Shown in pieces: positions 13,901 to 25,900 of a stretch of 64,000 nucleotides of DNA; the stretch's first letter is position 1, and every line of letters begins with the position of its first letter. Location: contig VZTI01005024.1 of assembly GCA_013397865.1 (NCBI GenBank), positions 120,619 through 184,618 on the forward strand. The letters are read 5' to 3'. Made by a program: the position numbers and the translations under genes. Under the pieces are notes generated by a model. The model was not told the DNA's origin, did not search any database, and saw only the letters and a list, made by a program, of their open reading frames with translations. This DNA is from Struthidea cinerea (taxonomy: Eukaryota > Chordata > Aves > Passeriformes > Corcoracidae).

Positions 13901-15505
13901 TCCATTCTTACTTCATGGTGTGTTGATTTGGAGAAAAAGGAGGTAAAGAAAGGAAACTATTAAGTAGTAGAAGTGGGAAAAGAAACATTTTGCAATCACT
14001 CGGTACCCCTTTTTCAGACTGTCTTAGAAACAGATTCAGCTCTGATGAGGAGCTGAATTCCAAGCCATCTGTGAATCCTCAAACTTGTACACCCACAGTG
14101 GAAAATGGGTATAATTTGTTTCTATAGCTGCTTATGGGATCTGCCAAACTTTTTTTTCCTCTTTTGGTTACTTCTCTTTCCCATCTACATCCATCTTCAT
14201 CCTTATTTTCTCTGAATTTGTGACCAGTAAGAAGAGGATAGAAGCACCATCTGTTCTTGAAAAGCTCTAAGTTTGGCTTCTTCTGCTGTTAATCAGCAGC
14301 AAATCAGACTACAGCACAGCAACTGGTATTTCTCAACTACAGTGTATGTTACAGCAAACATGAGCAAAAAATAATGAATTAGTGTTTAGTTACTAAACTA
14401 ACTATGGCGTGGCTACTGTGGGATGGTTTAATTACTTCACAAATATATTGACCAATCCAGATTTTTTCCTCCTGAGTATATTGCTATCTGTAATCAAACT
14501 ATATCTGAATATTTTTCATTCTTTTTGTCATTTCATTTGCAGTATTTCCTTAGGTATAATCTATAATCCAAATAACTTTTCCTCCAACAGTAGCACTAAA
14601 TGTTATTTTACAGCAAGTAGAAATCATGGTAAAAGCTGTGAAGATTCTTTTCTTTCTCTTTGTGTCTATTGGACGAACTGGTCTAAAGTCATATATAAGA
14701 GAATTCACACTAATTGTAAAAGATACGTTTCCCTTTAAGACAATATTGCTGTTAAAACGCCGCCTGGCAATTACACCAATAAATATTGAGTTTTTCCTTT
14801 AAAGCACTGGAAGTTCATACGTCATTAGTGACCATGAGTCCTTAGGTGCAAATGAGTCAAAATAATTCAATAGTGTGCATGGCTTCATGAAGAAATGTGA
14901 TGAAAATTGCTGTTTGAATCTGAGTAGTGTGCTGAGTTTTGTGCTGTAACATTTGAAGACTGAAAATGCATGTATATGGAATACAGTTTCCTCCCCTTGT
15001 GAAAATGGAGGAGTAAAACTTAGCAGTGTTTTGTCATGACTCAATCTTAATTTCGATCCTCTGCTTTTATCGCTACAGCATAGCCAATCTTTTTTCAAAC
15101 CAAGACAAATAAAAGCATCACAGTCAATTTCTGGTTTCTGATGTTATGACAAACTGCAAAGAAGGCCCATTATTCTGTCTCCTTTCAGTGAGCAGTAGAT
15201 GAAGGAAGAATTTCACCCTAAGTGTTTTTTTCACTGGAATCTCCAGATGGTCTGGTGTTACTGTGCTGCATCCGACGCACTGACAAATAGGCTGTCAGTG
15301 AAGATTTTTCCTGTAATGTACACTGTGAAACAGAGCCATCTATTTGTTGATATACATTGTTTGAAGTGTGTGCAGTTTGCCATGAGACATCATGGGAAGG
15401 TGACACATCTTTGCCTCTGTATGAGTGCAATACTTGATTGAAATAAAACTGATGTGGTTGTTTTGAGATGTCAAATGAAGTAATATGCCAGTGAAGTAGC
15501 TATGC
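10932..15505. other. AT-rich unique sequence, no gene recognised
   Basis: Apart from the TAAA microsatellite at 11.5 kb I see only unique sequence. Open frames of 60-110 codons occur on both strands at the density expected by chance in AT-rich DNA, and none has a recognisable domain. Confidence 0.55.
11495..11525 (+). repeat. (TAAA)n microsatellite, about 7-8 units
   Basis: A perfect TAAA tetranucleotide tract preceded by a run of ten A at 11481-11490. The A-run next to an A-rich tetranucleotide tract suggests origin from an expanded A-tail or A-run, but no LINE or processed pseudogene is recognisable upstream. Confidence 0.95.
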
Positions 15506-15510
15506 AGAAG
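15506..15510 (+). repeat. Target-site duplication AGAAG, left copy
   Basis: The five bases AGAAG directly before the LTR are repeated exactly after it. This confirms both ends of the insertion and shows that it arose by integrase-mediated integration. Confidence 0.88.
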
Positions 15511-15991
15511 TGTATTGGTTTGAAAACAAGACCAGTGGGAGATCACAAGTCAGGATTAAATTTAATAGAAAAAAAATTAGAAATAAGGGAAATAATATAA
15601 GGAAAAGCACTGACAAAGTCAGATACAACCTGACACCCTGTTGTGGTGGTAGCAGTCCAAAATGAAGTAGTTCAGTTGAAGCGATGATCCTATGGAAGGT
15701 CTAGTCTCCAGCTGAAGGTCCAGTGGTAGCTCTTGTCCTCTGGTAACCCAGTAGACAGGGCTAAGTTAGGCAGTTCTAAGGGCAGGTTATATGCAGGTGG
15801 GAATGCTTGGCTCCTCCGTCCTGGGTGGAGCATCTCACAATAGGATGAGATAAGTCCATGAATCATGTGGTGGTTTCTTGATGGCCCATTGTCTGTTATC
15901 AGGGGTGGCTCATTAGCAGGTGATAACAGCTAATGGCCCACAGCTGGTGGTGATAGAATACTTAAATACATCTATATTGTAACGTAGGACA
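15511..15991 (-). mobile_element. Solo LTR of an avian endogenous retrovirus (ERVL-like)
   Basis: The 481-bp element is bounded by TG at 15511 and CA at 15990-15991 and flanked by the 5-bp direct repeat AGAAG (15506-15510 and 15992-15996). A 5-bp duplication is usual for ERVL-type integrases. The internal order matches a bird LTR family that I recall in reverse complement: 'gataacagctaatggcccac', then 'ggttatatgcaggtgggaatgc' (a TATA-type box on the minus strand at 15787-15792), then 'acaacctgacaccctgttgtgg'. On the minus strand an ATTAAA-type polyadenylation word lies near 15555-15575. No gag, pol or env sequence is beside it, so it is a solo LTR left by recombination between two LTRs. The family name is not verified. 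Confidence 0.85.
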
Positions 15992-15996
15992 AGAAG
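15992..15996 (+). repeat. Target-site duplication AGAAG, right copy
   Basis: Exact partner of the copy at 15506-15510, directly after the CA end of the LTR. Confidence 0.88.
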
Positions 15997-16588
15997 TAAG
16001 TCAGAAGTATTTCTCATCTTTACAGGGTGTTATTGGCTCTGTGCAGGCCCTTGATATTTTCTTATGTGAGTGGTCTGACCTGCTGTAATTACCTAAACCC
16101 ACCAAAGTTTGGTCACCTACCATTAACTAAAACAATAGAAATAGGGATCCTCATATTCAGTTCCTCGCTGGATTGAAGGCTACTGCAACACTTGTGATTT
16201 GGAAGCCTAAGCAAACTGGAGGAATTAGTCTTAACCTGTTACCTGTTTCCCCTGCTTGGCTATATCCCTTGGTAGAACTTCACTTGAAGTAGTTTAATTT
16301 TCCTCACGTTACTACTGCTGTGGATTTTGACCACAGAAGTTTTCACGTTGTTGACTATGCTGCATGTTGATAACTAATTAGTTTCAACCAATCTTTCACT
16401 TTTTCTTGGCTTTGCTGTTTTAAAGTGAATCCTGGTTCAATGTGAACGATATGGGTCTGCATTTAATCTCACAGAATTACATTTCTATTTGTTGGCAGCT
16501 AATTTGGTTCTCAAACTACTTAATTCATAATCTGCGTGCATGTCTTTGGTTCACCTCAGAAGAACATCATTTACCAGGAACAGGTGTA
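15997..16588. other. Unique sequence between LTR and CR1
   Basis: AT-rich sequence with no recognisable gene or repeat. It separates the solo LTR from the 5' truncation point of the CR1 copy. Confidence 0.5.
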
Positions 16589-16722
16589 CACCAGTCTCCC
16601 ACAACATCCTTCTCTAAATTGGAGAGAAATGGATTTGATGAGTGGACTATCGGATAAGAAAGTGATTGGATGGTTGTGTCCAGAGGATAGCGGTCGACAG
16701 ATCAGAGTTCTGATGGACATCA

Positions 16723-17199
16723 GTGACAAGTGGTGTCCCTCAAGGATCTATATTGGAACTGCTGTTATTCAACATCTTCAATAATAAAACAGATGAAGGG
16801 GTCAAGTGCATCCTCAGTAAATTTGCAGATGATACCAAGCTTAGTGGTGTGTTTGCCACATCTGAAGGACAGGATGCCATCCAGAGGGACCTGGATAGGC
16901 TCAAGAAGTGGGCCCATAGGAATCTCATGAGGTTTAACAAGGCCAAGTACAAGGTGCTGCACCTGGGTTGGCTTATTCCCCAGTATCAACACAGTCTGGG
17001 CGATGAACAGATCAAGAGTAGCCCTGTCAAGAAGGGCTTGGGGGTGCTGGTGGATGAGAGGCTGCACATGATCCAGCAATGCGTTCTAGGAGTCCAGAAA
17101 GCCAATTGTATCTTGGGCTGCATCCAAGGCAGCAAAATCAGCAGGTCAAGAAAAGTGATTCTGGCCCTCTACTTCCCTCTCATGAGACCCGACCTGTAG
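16723..17199 (+). pseudogene. CR1 ORF2 reverse transcriptase fragment (palm and thumb region)
   Basis: A 158-codon open frame inside the CR1 copy. It encodes the VPQGS motif at residues 5-9 and the catalytic FADD box at residues 34-37 (bases 16822-16833), followed by the 'TKLSG' segment typical of CR1 reverse transcriptases. The next conserved block, RDLDRL..WA.., is also present. In a complete element this enzyme copies CR1 RNA at a nicked target site. Here the endonuclease domain and the start of the RT are missing because of 5' truncation, and the frame ends at an in-frame TAG where functional copies continue. It is therefore a relic and not an expressed gene. The first methionine is arbitrary. 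Confidence 0.9.
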
Positions 17200-17371
17200 T
17201 ACTTCATCCAGCTCTGGGATCCTCAGCACAGGATGGACATTGAACTGTTGAAGTGAGTCCAGAGTAGGGTTCACCAAGATGATTAAAGGGATGGAGCACC
17301 TCTCTTTTAGGGGAAGGCTGAGAGAATTGGGTTTGCCCATCCTGGAAAAGATAAGGCACTGGGTGAGCTAA

Positions 17372-17596
17372 TTGCAAACTTTTAGTACCTCAAGACAGCC
17401 TGCAAGAAAGACAGAGGGACTTTTTACAAGACAGTGCAGCAAGAGGACAAGTGGGAATGGTTTCAAACTGGAAGAGAGTGGGTTTGCATTACATATTAGG
17501 AAGAAATGCTTGACTGTGAGGGTGATGAGACACAGGTTGCCCAGAGAAGTTGTGGACTCACCAGTACTGGAAGTGTTTAAGGCCAGCTTGGAGTGA
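17372..17596 (+). pseudogene. CR1 ORF2 C-terminal fragment
   Basis: A 74-codon open frame in the same CR1 copy, in a phase different from the upstream reverse transcriptase fragment. It holds the conserved C-terminal CR1 signature: RTSGNGFKL..., then IRKKCLTVRV, then RLPREVVDSPVLEVFKASL, ending in TGA. The region between 17200 and 17371 has accumulated stops and at least one frameshift, which separates the two parts. The usual tryptophan and asparagine before RLPREVV have changed (here RHRLPREVV). Confidence 0.88.
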
Positions 17597-17700
17597 ACTC
17601 TGAGCAATCTGGTCTAATGTAAGGTGTCTCTGCTCATGTCAGGGGGTTAGAACTAGATGATCTTCAAGGTCCCTTCCAACCCAAACCATTCTGTGTCTTG

Positions 17701-20700
17701 TTTTATGTATTTATTTTATGGTATTCTTCCAGAAAGATGTGTTCCTTGAAAAGGCAACATAAAAGATACTAGTCAAAGCAGTCTGTCACTACACGCAGCA
17801 AAAAAGGAGCTAAATACTGCCTCTACCTACCAAAAGCTTCCCATCAGATAATTCTGTTGCTTCATTTCACTCATTACACAAGTGTATGTCCTGATTTCTA
17901 GCTGTAATTTTTAATTATGCTTGAACCTATTGAGTAACTCCAGAAGTTAGGAGTTGATTGTCCTGAATAGTTTTGGGAAAAAAAAATCATAGTTTCTCAC
18001 TTCAGTTTATAAAGATGAGAATATATGTATTTATCTGTTTAGATTTGTTTTCATGTTCTTCATTTTATTTGGAAATCAAAATCCACAAATAAGTAACTCA
18101 CATGGCTCTGTATGCATGAGCTGAACTGCTGAATGTTCATTGCAGGATTCAATAAGACTTCAGAGTATCAACAGTTTTGACATCACTTTTGGCTTTCTTT
18201 TTTTTCCCTTGATCCAGTCTGCTTAATTAATAGTTAATTACTGCAGACAGATTCTGCTACGATTTGGTGTTCAATGGTATGGATACCAGTCACAGTGAAT
18301 GCAACATATAGGGAAAAATAAATAACTTAGTGAGGCTTATTGTGCTTCTACCCTACAGAAACAATCGAATCAGCGAGTACTCTGAGTACACAAAACAGGC
18401 AGTTTGACTTCTGAAAAACAGACAAGGAGATGAGTGGGAACGAGGTGGGCAAATCTAGTTTGCTTCTAAACTGTGTTACTATTCCTGTGTTAGTGTAGAA
18501 TTACCTTAGAAATATAGAAAGTTACCAGCAGGATTGACAGCAGGTGACTTTCAGAGCCAAATGTCAGTTGTTGACTGAGCAATCTGAAATATTGCAGACT
18601 AGTAATTTATTCAGATTGGCTGAGTTTATATTGGTTCAGTACATTTGATTTAAAAAAAAAAGGCTAGGATCATAAATATGCTGATCCTATAAACATTATG
18701 GGATGTAGGGAAGTGTCTGTGCTAGAGAGGAATGTTCTGCTACCTTTGTAAAATTCCACATTTGACCAAATGGCAAAAATTCTAGTTTGCATATGCTCAG
18801 CGGCAATTTTTGGACTCCAGCTAGCTGATATCTCCCGGAAGACTGGCCTAAGAATCTAGAGTAATGTGCATAATCTGCCCTGTGATTTAAGTATTGCTTT
18901 GCTCGGACAAAGCAGCACTGAACACATTTCTAAAGGCTAAAGTATTCTGAAAAATTAGGTGTTAGGTACCTTGAGTTTGTTAACCAGTGTTGAAAGAAGT
19001 CTTTTACTTAGCTATATCTCTTTTGTCTAGATGGATGTTCACTAAAATCTAACCTCACTGAATAGATGCAAAGGAAAAGGAGCCAGACTTTTCAAACACT
19101 GTGCTGTACAGGTAATCACTCTAAAATCCTGCTAGGAAAGACTAATTGTGCCTTCAAGTTAGATACGAAAAATATGCGATAAATAAGTCCCTATATTAAG
19201 CAACTTCAAAAAAAGAAAGTACTGCACAGTCATTTAATGAGCATTTCATATAACAGAGTCTGTATTGGAGAAAAAATTATACACAACCATAATATACACA
19301 TACAAGAGATCATTTTTCACGTTGTTTTTTCCTGGCTCTATGGGGCATGACTTTTAACTTTAATAAAACAACATGTTTTTCAGGTCAGCAATATATTGTC
19401 AAGTATAGCCTTTAAGATCGTATTGTGTCTCTTCAAATCTAATAAAATACATGGTATTGCCTTGAAAATAGATTGCAAATTGTATAGGCAAAAGTATGTG
19501 AACATGCGCAACAACAGTTTTTAAATAGATTTGGAAAAGTTTACATATTATAAGTTATTTTGTTATATATTTTAAAAGCATTACTGTATTTCTGCCTCAA
19601 TTCTCCTTTGATTAGCTATCCAAGAGAATGTAATATAGATTAATTATAAATTGTTAATTATATATTATTCCATACTTATGTTGTGCTTTTAAAATGTGAG
19701 TATCTAAAAGACCCATGCTTGATTTTGGCCAAGAATGGAAGATGGGATCAAAGATTCATTACAGTAATTTATGGATTACAACAAAATGTATGACGAGGAA
19801 AGATGAAAATCACCTTTCCTTGAAAATGATCTGTTCGTCTATTATTTTCCTTCAGACTTAATGAAGAAAAGTCTCATGAAAAGTGCAGCATTTTCCAAGC
19901 AACAAAATTTCTTAAGGACTTCCACAGTTTTTCTTTAAGTGTTTTGTTCAGGTACCTCTGTAAAAGAACAAATATCGTTACAAAGTGGAAAAATGCGCCT
20001 AGGAGCATCAGTCCTGTTTTTGCTAACATTTCATCATCTGATTATGCAGTATGTACTGCATCTTTAATGGTTGTTTTCTAATCCACTTATAGCTATTTTA
20101 TGCAGGAAATGAAATACTGGAACATTAGGAAATGAGGAAAGCACACGATACCAGGGAGCTGAGAAAGCAGTAAAAATGAATTCTGGCAAAAAAGTAATAA
20201 TCATATTGTTAAAATAGGTCATTTCTTTTCATCTGTCATTACTCTGAGAAAGAGATTAATTCAGTGTTCAGAACATCAGCCGAGATGTTCGCATCCACAG
20301 AGGACAAGAAAGGAAAATGAATTTATAATTACCTGTATAGTATGTAGGAGCATTATGAGTAATGAGTCATACAAAATGTGTATGGACTGGGAATGTGCAT
20401 ATACATCCAGATAAATTTCAACTCATAATCTAAGTATCTGTCTGTCTGGATTACGATAGTTGAAAAATTATATAAAACATTCTTTTTGACAAATTAGCAT
20501 CATAAGGAGCTAATTGTACTTCAATGTTACCTTCTAGAAACAAAATGATGCCTGAATTTGACAAAGCCCTCTAACAATTGCTTCAATGACTTGAAGATAG
20601 GGCAGATGGCTACACTTCTCTAAGGGTAAAATTTAAACTGTTATTATGTATTTTGCATGCTAGCCAAATAGAGAGCTATGATTTGCAGTCATTAATAAAT

Positions 20701-20735
20701 TCAGACTGTTTTGAAATTTCCTGAGAAAAAATCTC
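17701..20735. other. AT-rich unique sequence, no gene recognised
   Basis: No recognisable coding sequence. Positions about 18775-18930 include an octamer-like TTTGCATATG and keep a few CpGs, which gives them the look of a conserved element. Nothing can be proven from this sequence alone. Confidence 0.5.
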
Positions 20736-20783
20736 AGGTTTGTTTGTTGGTTTTGCTCTTTGTTTCTTGTAAAACTCTTAGAA

Positions 20784-21004
20784 CAGGAGGAACTGTCCAA
20801 TCTCAACCAGTTACTCGTGAGAAGTTATTTACGTCACCTACTTCAGGCAGAGCAGGTGCCCTGAATTTTGAGGTGCAGTCACTGAAGAGAGGTGGCTTTT
20901 TTCAGGGTGGGGGTTCACAGCATTACTCGTGTGCTACAATTACACCGCCTGCTTTGAAGGCATCTCCCACCTTTGGTCGGCTGTACAGGGAGCTTGCTGC
21001 TTAA
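20784..21004 (+). other. Exon-like open segment, unknown
   Basis: A pyrimidine-rich tract (about 20739-20770) is followed by a possible splice acceptor 'ctcttag' ending near 20781. Then an open plus frame of about 73 codons ends in TAA at 21002-21004. The segment is richer in G+C and CpG than its surroundings (five CpGs). The encoded peptide has no cysteine-rich or catalytic motif that I recognise; it has glycine-rich (RGGFFQGGGSQH) and proline-containing parts. If real it could be a terminal coding exon on the plus strand, but no partner exon, start or poly(A) site can be assigned. Chance is a serious alternative. Confidence 0.18.
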
Positions 21005-21120
21005 ATAAGGTTCCTTAACGACGTGTTTACATGTAGGTGGGGTGGGATGGATATAGGTTTGGCCCTTATAGAATTCTCCCTCTTTTTCACACTTTTTGAC
21101 TTTCAGAGTTCTTTTTGTCC

Positions 21121-21123
21121 TTT

Positions 21124-21156
<33 letters not shown>

Positions 21157-21181
21157 TGTTTTCTTTTTTGTTTTTTTTTTG
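21121..21181 (+). repeat. T-rich low-complexity tract with GTTTT repeats
   Basis: T-runs broken by single G or C at 4-6 bp spacing, giving an imperfect (GTTTT/GTTTTT)n tract. The long Phe/Val-rich reading frames across it are products of base composition. Confidence 0.95.
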
Positions 21182-22435
21182 CTTGTGTTGTCATTTTGCT
21201 CTCTCCCTGCCCTTCTAGCACACAGCATTTCCTTCCCTACAGTTTGGAGGTAAGGTTACAACGCAGACTAAGTAATCAAGTTGATTCTGTAACCAGGTTT
21301 TTAAATAGCAATAGCTGGCTGTACTAGGATCTTACTCTGTTTAAGTTTATTTTCCCACCATTTGTGTTTAGCTGCTCTCGCTTCCTACGCAGTAGTATCA
21401 GTCTTCTGAGTATTCCCATGATTTTAAGCTAAAGAGCCATGAAAAGAAAAGTAAAGGAGGTTTGGAATCTGTCCTGCCTGTTTAGAAATTTTGATCCTAT
21501 TATATAGCAAGAATCTGTAGGGAAAAACTTTTTGTTTATTTTTTCTTCACTAATAAACAAACCAAAGCTCCTTTAATTGTAGGTTCTTAGAATATACCAG
21601 ACAAACATAAAGGTGGATTTTTAGTTTGAAATTTTTAGAATGTGCTTTTTGAGGAGACCTGGTCTTTGAATTTCGTAGACGCTGTTATTCAATGTGGCTT
21701 TTTGGTAGCTGCCGGCTGTGTTTCCCTGCATTCTGTGGGGGACTTCTCCTACTTCCAGTGTGTTGGCACTTGTACACCAATGCACAAATGACTGGCAGTC
21801 AGGAGAAATTCATTCAGACCAAATGAGGTCTTATTCTCTGAATTTATATTGCATACTTCAAATGAGAAGATCAACATTCATATAATTAATGCCCCCTGCC
21901 CTGCTCCCAAGTCATACCACTTTGGTGTACTTTAGGTCTATCAAATGATGTTTCATGAATTGGCAGGTAAGAGAATGCATATTAAATTGAGCAAGAATGA
22001 ATGGATTTAGGGTTTAGGGTGGAAAGGCTGATGGATTTGGCAAGAAATTTACTTAGGTAAAGTCAGGTGGGTTGGCAGTAAGCAGAAACATATTTTACTT
22101 TTTGGCAGGAAAGCTGTTAAGCTCAGGGAATATCATATGTCTTGTTGACTGAGGTGGAAAATTTTGGAGAGATCCTCTTGTAAAATTTCTGGAATTATAT
22201 CACAGCCTTTGTCAAGATGTAAATAATTCAGTATTGCAAAGTCATCTGGAGAACAGTCAGGAAAAGAAAGCAGGGATTTTTTGACATTGATGCTTCTCTT
22301 ATATTCAGAAAAAACTAGTTCCTTGATCCCTTTTATATAAGCACAGGGAGTATGCCAGCCAATGAGATGCTGGTTTTAATCCATAAAACAAAATGCTATG
22401 CAAGTTAGAAAGAAGTCTGAGTCATTAATCCCTGT
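21182..22435. other. Unique sequence, no gene recognised
   Basis: Mixed AT-rich sequence. A plant-type telomere-like doublet (two TTTAGGG words) occurs at 22006-22020 and is too short to mean anything. AATAAA at about 21551-21556 is the first poly(A)-type word after the exon-like segment. Confidence 0.5.
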
Positions 22436-22540
22436 AAAACAAAACAAACCAAAAGAAACCAAAACAAAAAATAAAAAAAAAATAAAAAAAAAAACGAGAA
22501 AAATGGAAAGAAAAGGGAAAAGAGAAAGAAAAAACAAACG
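22436..22540 (+). repeat. A-rich low-complexity tract
   Basis: Runs of A broken by single C, T or G (AAAACAAA, AAAAATAAAAAA, AAAGAAAAG). It could be an eroded retroposon tail, but no LINE or processed gene is recognisable next to it. Confidence 0.9.
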
Positions 22541-22921
22541 TTTGACTTATTGAAATGGCCTCACATGGTCTTCACCTTTCCTTTATCTCTTCCATAATGA
22601 ACAGTATCATTAAATCGTGTCTCTTCAGTTTGTTCTTTTCTCACTGACTTCTGTTTGGAAACAATTTTTCAAGGAATTTTTAGTAGTGTAATTATTAAAA
22701 TAGAAACATCTTCATCACTGTGTAACCCTAATATGATTCAGTTTTGGAAAGCTTTTTGTTTCTAACACTATATTATATATGGGTGCAATTAGGCATCAAG
22801 ACCAACTTCTGTGAATGAATTATTGCACAATAAGGCTCATTTAAATTAGATGTGATCTGGGGTTTCATTTGATACCTCTAATGGAGATATATAAAATACT
22901 TCTATCTTTAATGATTTTAAC

Positions 22922-22944
22922 TTTGTTTGTTTGTTTGTTTGTTT
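22922..22944 (+). repeat. (TTTG)n microsatellite, about 6 units
   Basis: A perfect 23-bp TTTG tract. Confidence 0.95.
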
Positions 22945-25900
22945 AATTGTGGAGAGACTGGTTTTTCTAGAATGCTTACTATTTATTTGCCATTTGATTA
23001 ACCTATTGTTAGGACACTTGTTCAACACAACTGTATTTAATGGCAACATGCAACTTGTGTAGATAGGGGTGATGTAACATATATCTGTGTGATGCATACT
23101 TCCTACTCTGAGCAGGTATTTAATGTCCTGTATGCCCAAAACCAGCTGAGATCCTCTGATAAGAATAGTCTGAATATCGTCCCTGGGAGTTATATGTGCA
23201 TATCTACGTCTTTATTTATAGTTGTGGTGACCTATTCACTAGTGGCCTGTATCTTTCCATCTGTGTAAGTGTGTGAGCAGTGGTATGTCTTTTATGAGCA
23301 TTATTTATTTATCTGAAAAAAAAGTGTGCATAGCAGCATATAACTTTACCCACTTGTGCTACATACAAAGGAAAAGTTACATCTCCATTTTGTTTATTAA
23401 AGTTCTTATTATTTAGTGGAAATTGAGTTTCAGAATAGAATAAAGAGCATTGATGGCATTAAATGGGAAAATTTTTATTTGTAAATACAAAGAAATCTCT
23501 CTAGTTAATCATAACAATGATTTTTAAGCTCATTTTACAGCTGCTATAAAATATTCAGGGTATGTACTGCATCAACTTTAAGAATCATTCCATTTTTCTA
23601 TCTTTAAAATAATTTTTCATGTATATTTGATATAGGTCTGGGGCATGGTCTTTCACAGCTTTTTTTCCCCAGGCTGTAGTTAATGAGAAAACAAAAACAG
23701 CTTCTTGATGTAAGCCCTAAAAATGTTGGTTTACTTGACAAATCTGGCCAGAAATGCTCAGTTAGACTATTTTTTCTATTAAAAAAAGTGTTTTATATGC
23801 AAAACTGAAACCTTTGGAATCTTTTTATATAATCATCTCTTCCTTTACTTTTTTTTTATTTTTATTTTTTTTTTAAGAATAGTAGATTTTCATTTTTTAG
23901 TCATATCTGACACAGTAAGTGAAATGAAATATAATTTGTCTGTGCCTGCTGTGTCACAGTCATATTTCTTCCTGATTGCAATGATTTCAGTCTTGTGATG
24001 CACCAAAATGCTGTCTAGTCAACTTTATTGTCTTCAAAGAGAGTACAATATTGTGAAATCATTAGTAACATAAACTTCAGAAAATTAGTTGGGAATTCAG
24101 TTTTGTTCAGTCTGCTAAGCAGAGAAAAGATTGTTCATGGTGATATTGTTCAAACTCTGCTATGAACAAAAAAGTGTACAAGTTTCCTAAAGAGGTCAAA
24201 TTTAAATTGCAAGCAAGCAAACAATTTGTTATGATGTGAAATGCACAAACATAAGTCTTGTAAATGATAAATGCTGAACTATATTTTCTTCTTGGTAGGC
24301 CAACATCAGTATATTGGTTTAAAAAAAAAGCTGCTTCAGTTATGAGAACCAAATATATTTATTTTAGTACAAACTAAACAGCTTTTAAGAGCATCTTTTG
24401 TCTTTCATAATTGCCATGGACGTTCTGTGAAATATTCTTGCAAATGAAAAAAGGAGTAACTGAATTAAATGGTCTGAAACTCAAAATGAAAAAACATGAT
24501 TTTCAGATTTCATCTTTTATTTTATTCCCTGTAGTTCAGTCCCTAGTCCAGGAAATAGAACTTCTATGGGTTTGCTGGGTTGCAGATGCTCGAATCTATA
24601 ATGCTGCTTTAAATTTAGGGTTGTATTTTCTTTCTCTTGAGAGAAAAAGCCCCAAATCTATAAACATGCTGTTAGCTCTCTTGTATCTCTTACAATGAAG
24701 TCCCCACCTGAAAATACCTCTATCTTTTCTATGATTCAGTAAAATAATTAAATATCAATATTTATAGAATGCTACATTGTTTAAACAGGTGTAGTTTCAC
24801 TGACGGAAAACTGACATATGTAGCACTAACTTTTCAAAATAAAATATTTGAAAACTATGACTGCATGTCTTATGGTTTTGCTGCTATTCTTTACAAGCCT
24901 TACACATGGCTCACTGAGGAGATGCTGAACTGGACTGACAGCTCCTATCCAACACACATTTACATCCATCTGTTTTCGGATAAATTCTTATTTTCATGTT
25001 TGATGTTCAGGAAGTGAATGAAAATGCGGCTGAAAAAACAGAGAAGTAGTTTATTCTTTTATAAACAGCTATTACAAGAAATGTCATAATACAGGCTTAG
25101 AGCTGCATCTTTTTCTCTATTCAAGTGTTGAGTGGAAAGCTGGGGAAAACACATCAGGTGCAGCGAAGAGAGAGGTAAATATTGTTTTAACTCATATACT
25201 GAAAAAAGTGAAAATACAACTTAAGTCAAAATTGGTCCTGCTAGGATGTGTTGCTTCATGACACATTTCTTCCATATCAGCTTTTCCTGCCTGAATCTGT
25301 TTCTGCAAGACCTTGCACACATGAGTGCTCTCGCTAAACATGACAGGCTGGCTGGAAGACTTGGCAGACCTGGAGCCAATACATGTCACAAATCCCCAGC
25401 ACTGCAGTGAAACCAGCTGGGTGTCAGGGGACATCGGTAGTTCAGACCTTAAATCCTCCTTCAGTGTTGCTTTCATACTGTTTTACGTGTTCTAAATTGT
25501 ATTCTGTCACCCTTAAAACCCATGAACATTGCTTTCTTCTTTACCTACTTCAGTTTTCTTTCTCTGTCTCCTTTCTTTGTTTGGGGGAATAAAAAAATAG
25601 AAAAACTACCTTGAGTACAGTATCTGATACTATATATATAGCAAATAAGGCAGTAAAGGAAACTGTAATTTCTGTGTATTTAATGGGCTACCCTGAGCTG
25701 GGAAGTCTGAAGGGCTTTATCTCAAGCCTTTCCCAGCATGGCTGTAATATAATTGTTTAGCAGCGCATTCTCAGTGAGCATGGTCACTGTAATACACTCT
25801 GCCACGGCTCGTTTGGGTGTTGGTAGTAAGGATTAAAGTAATATCATGGTGTAATTGTTACAGAACTTTAAAGATATTATAAATAGAAGTCAATATTGTT

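Larger units (their letters stand above)
16590..17700 (+). mobile_element. CR1 LINE, 5' truncated, about 1.1 kb, 3' end intact
   Basis: Begins within the reverse transcriptase region of ORF2 ('cagtctcccacaacatcct', 16592) and runs to the characteristic 3' end ('ggtcccttccaacccaaacc' at 17668-17687, then a degenerate terminal repeat 'attctgtgtcttg'). CR1 elements retrotranspose by target-primed reverse transcription, so 5' truncation with a kept 3' end is expected. ORF2 is broken by a TAG at 17197-17199 and by frameshifts further on, so the copy is dead. It is the longest CR1 in the window. Confidence 0.95.

Noticed and set aside
22006..22020. Two TTTAGGG words resembling telomere repeat
   Set aside because: Only two units, and the vertebrate telomere repeat is TTAGGG; no interstitial telomere tract is present.
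25192..25476. Minus-strand ATG frame of 94 codons with a natural-looking composition
   Set aside because: No domain, no splice context I can defend and no supporting conservation data. One such frame is expected by chance in 64 kb.
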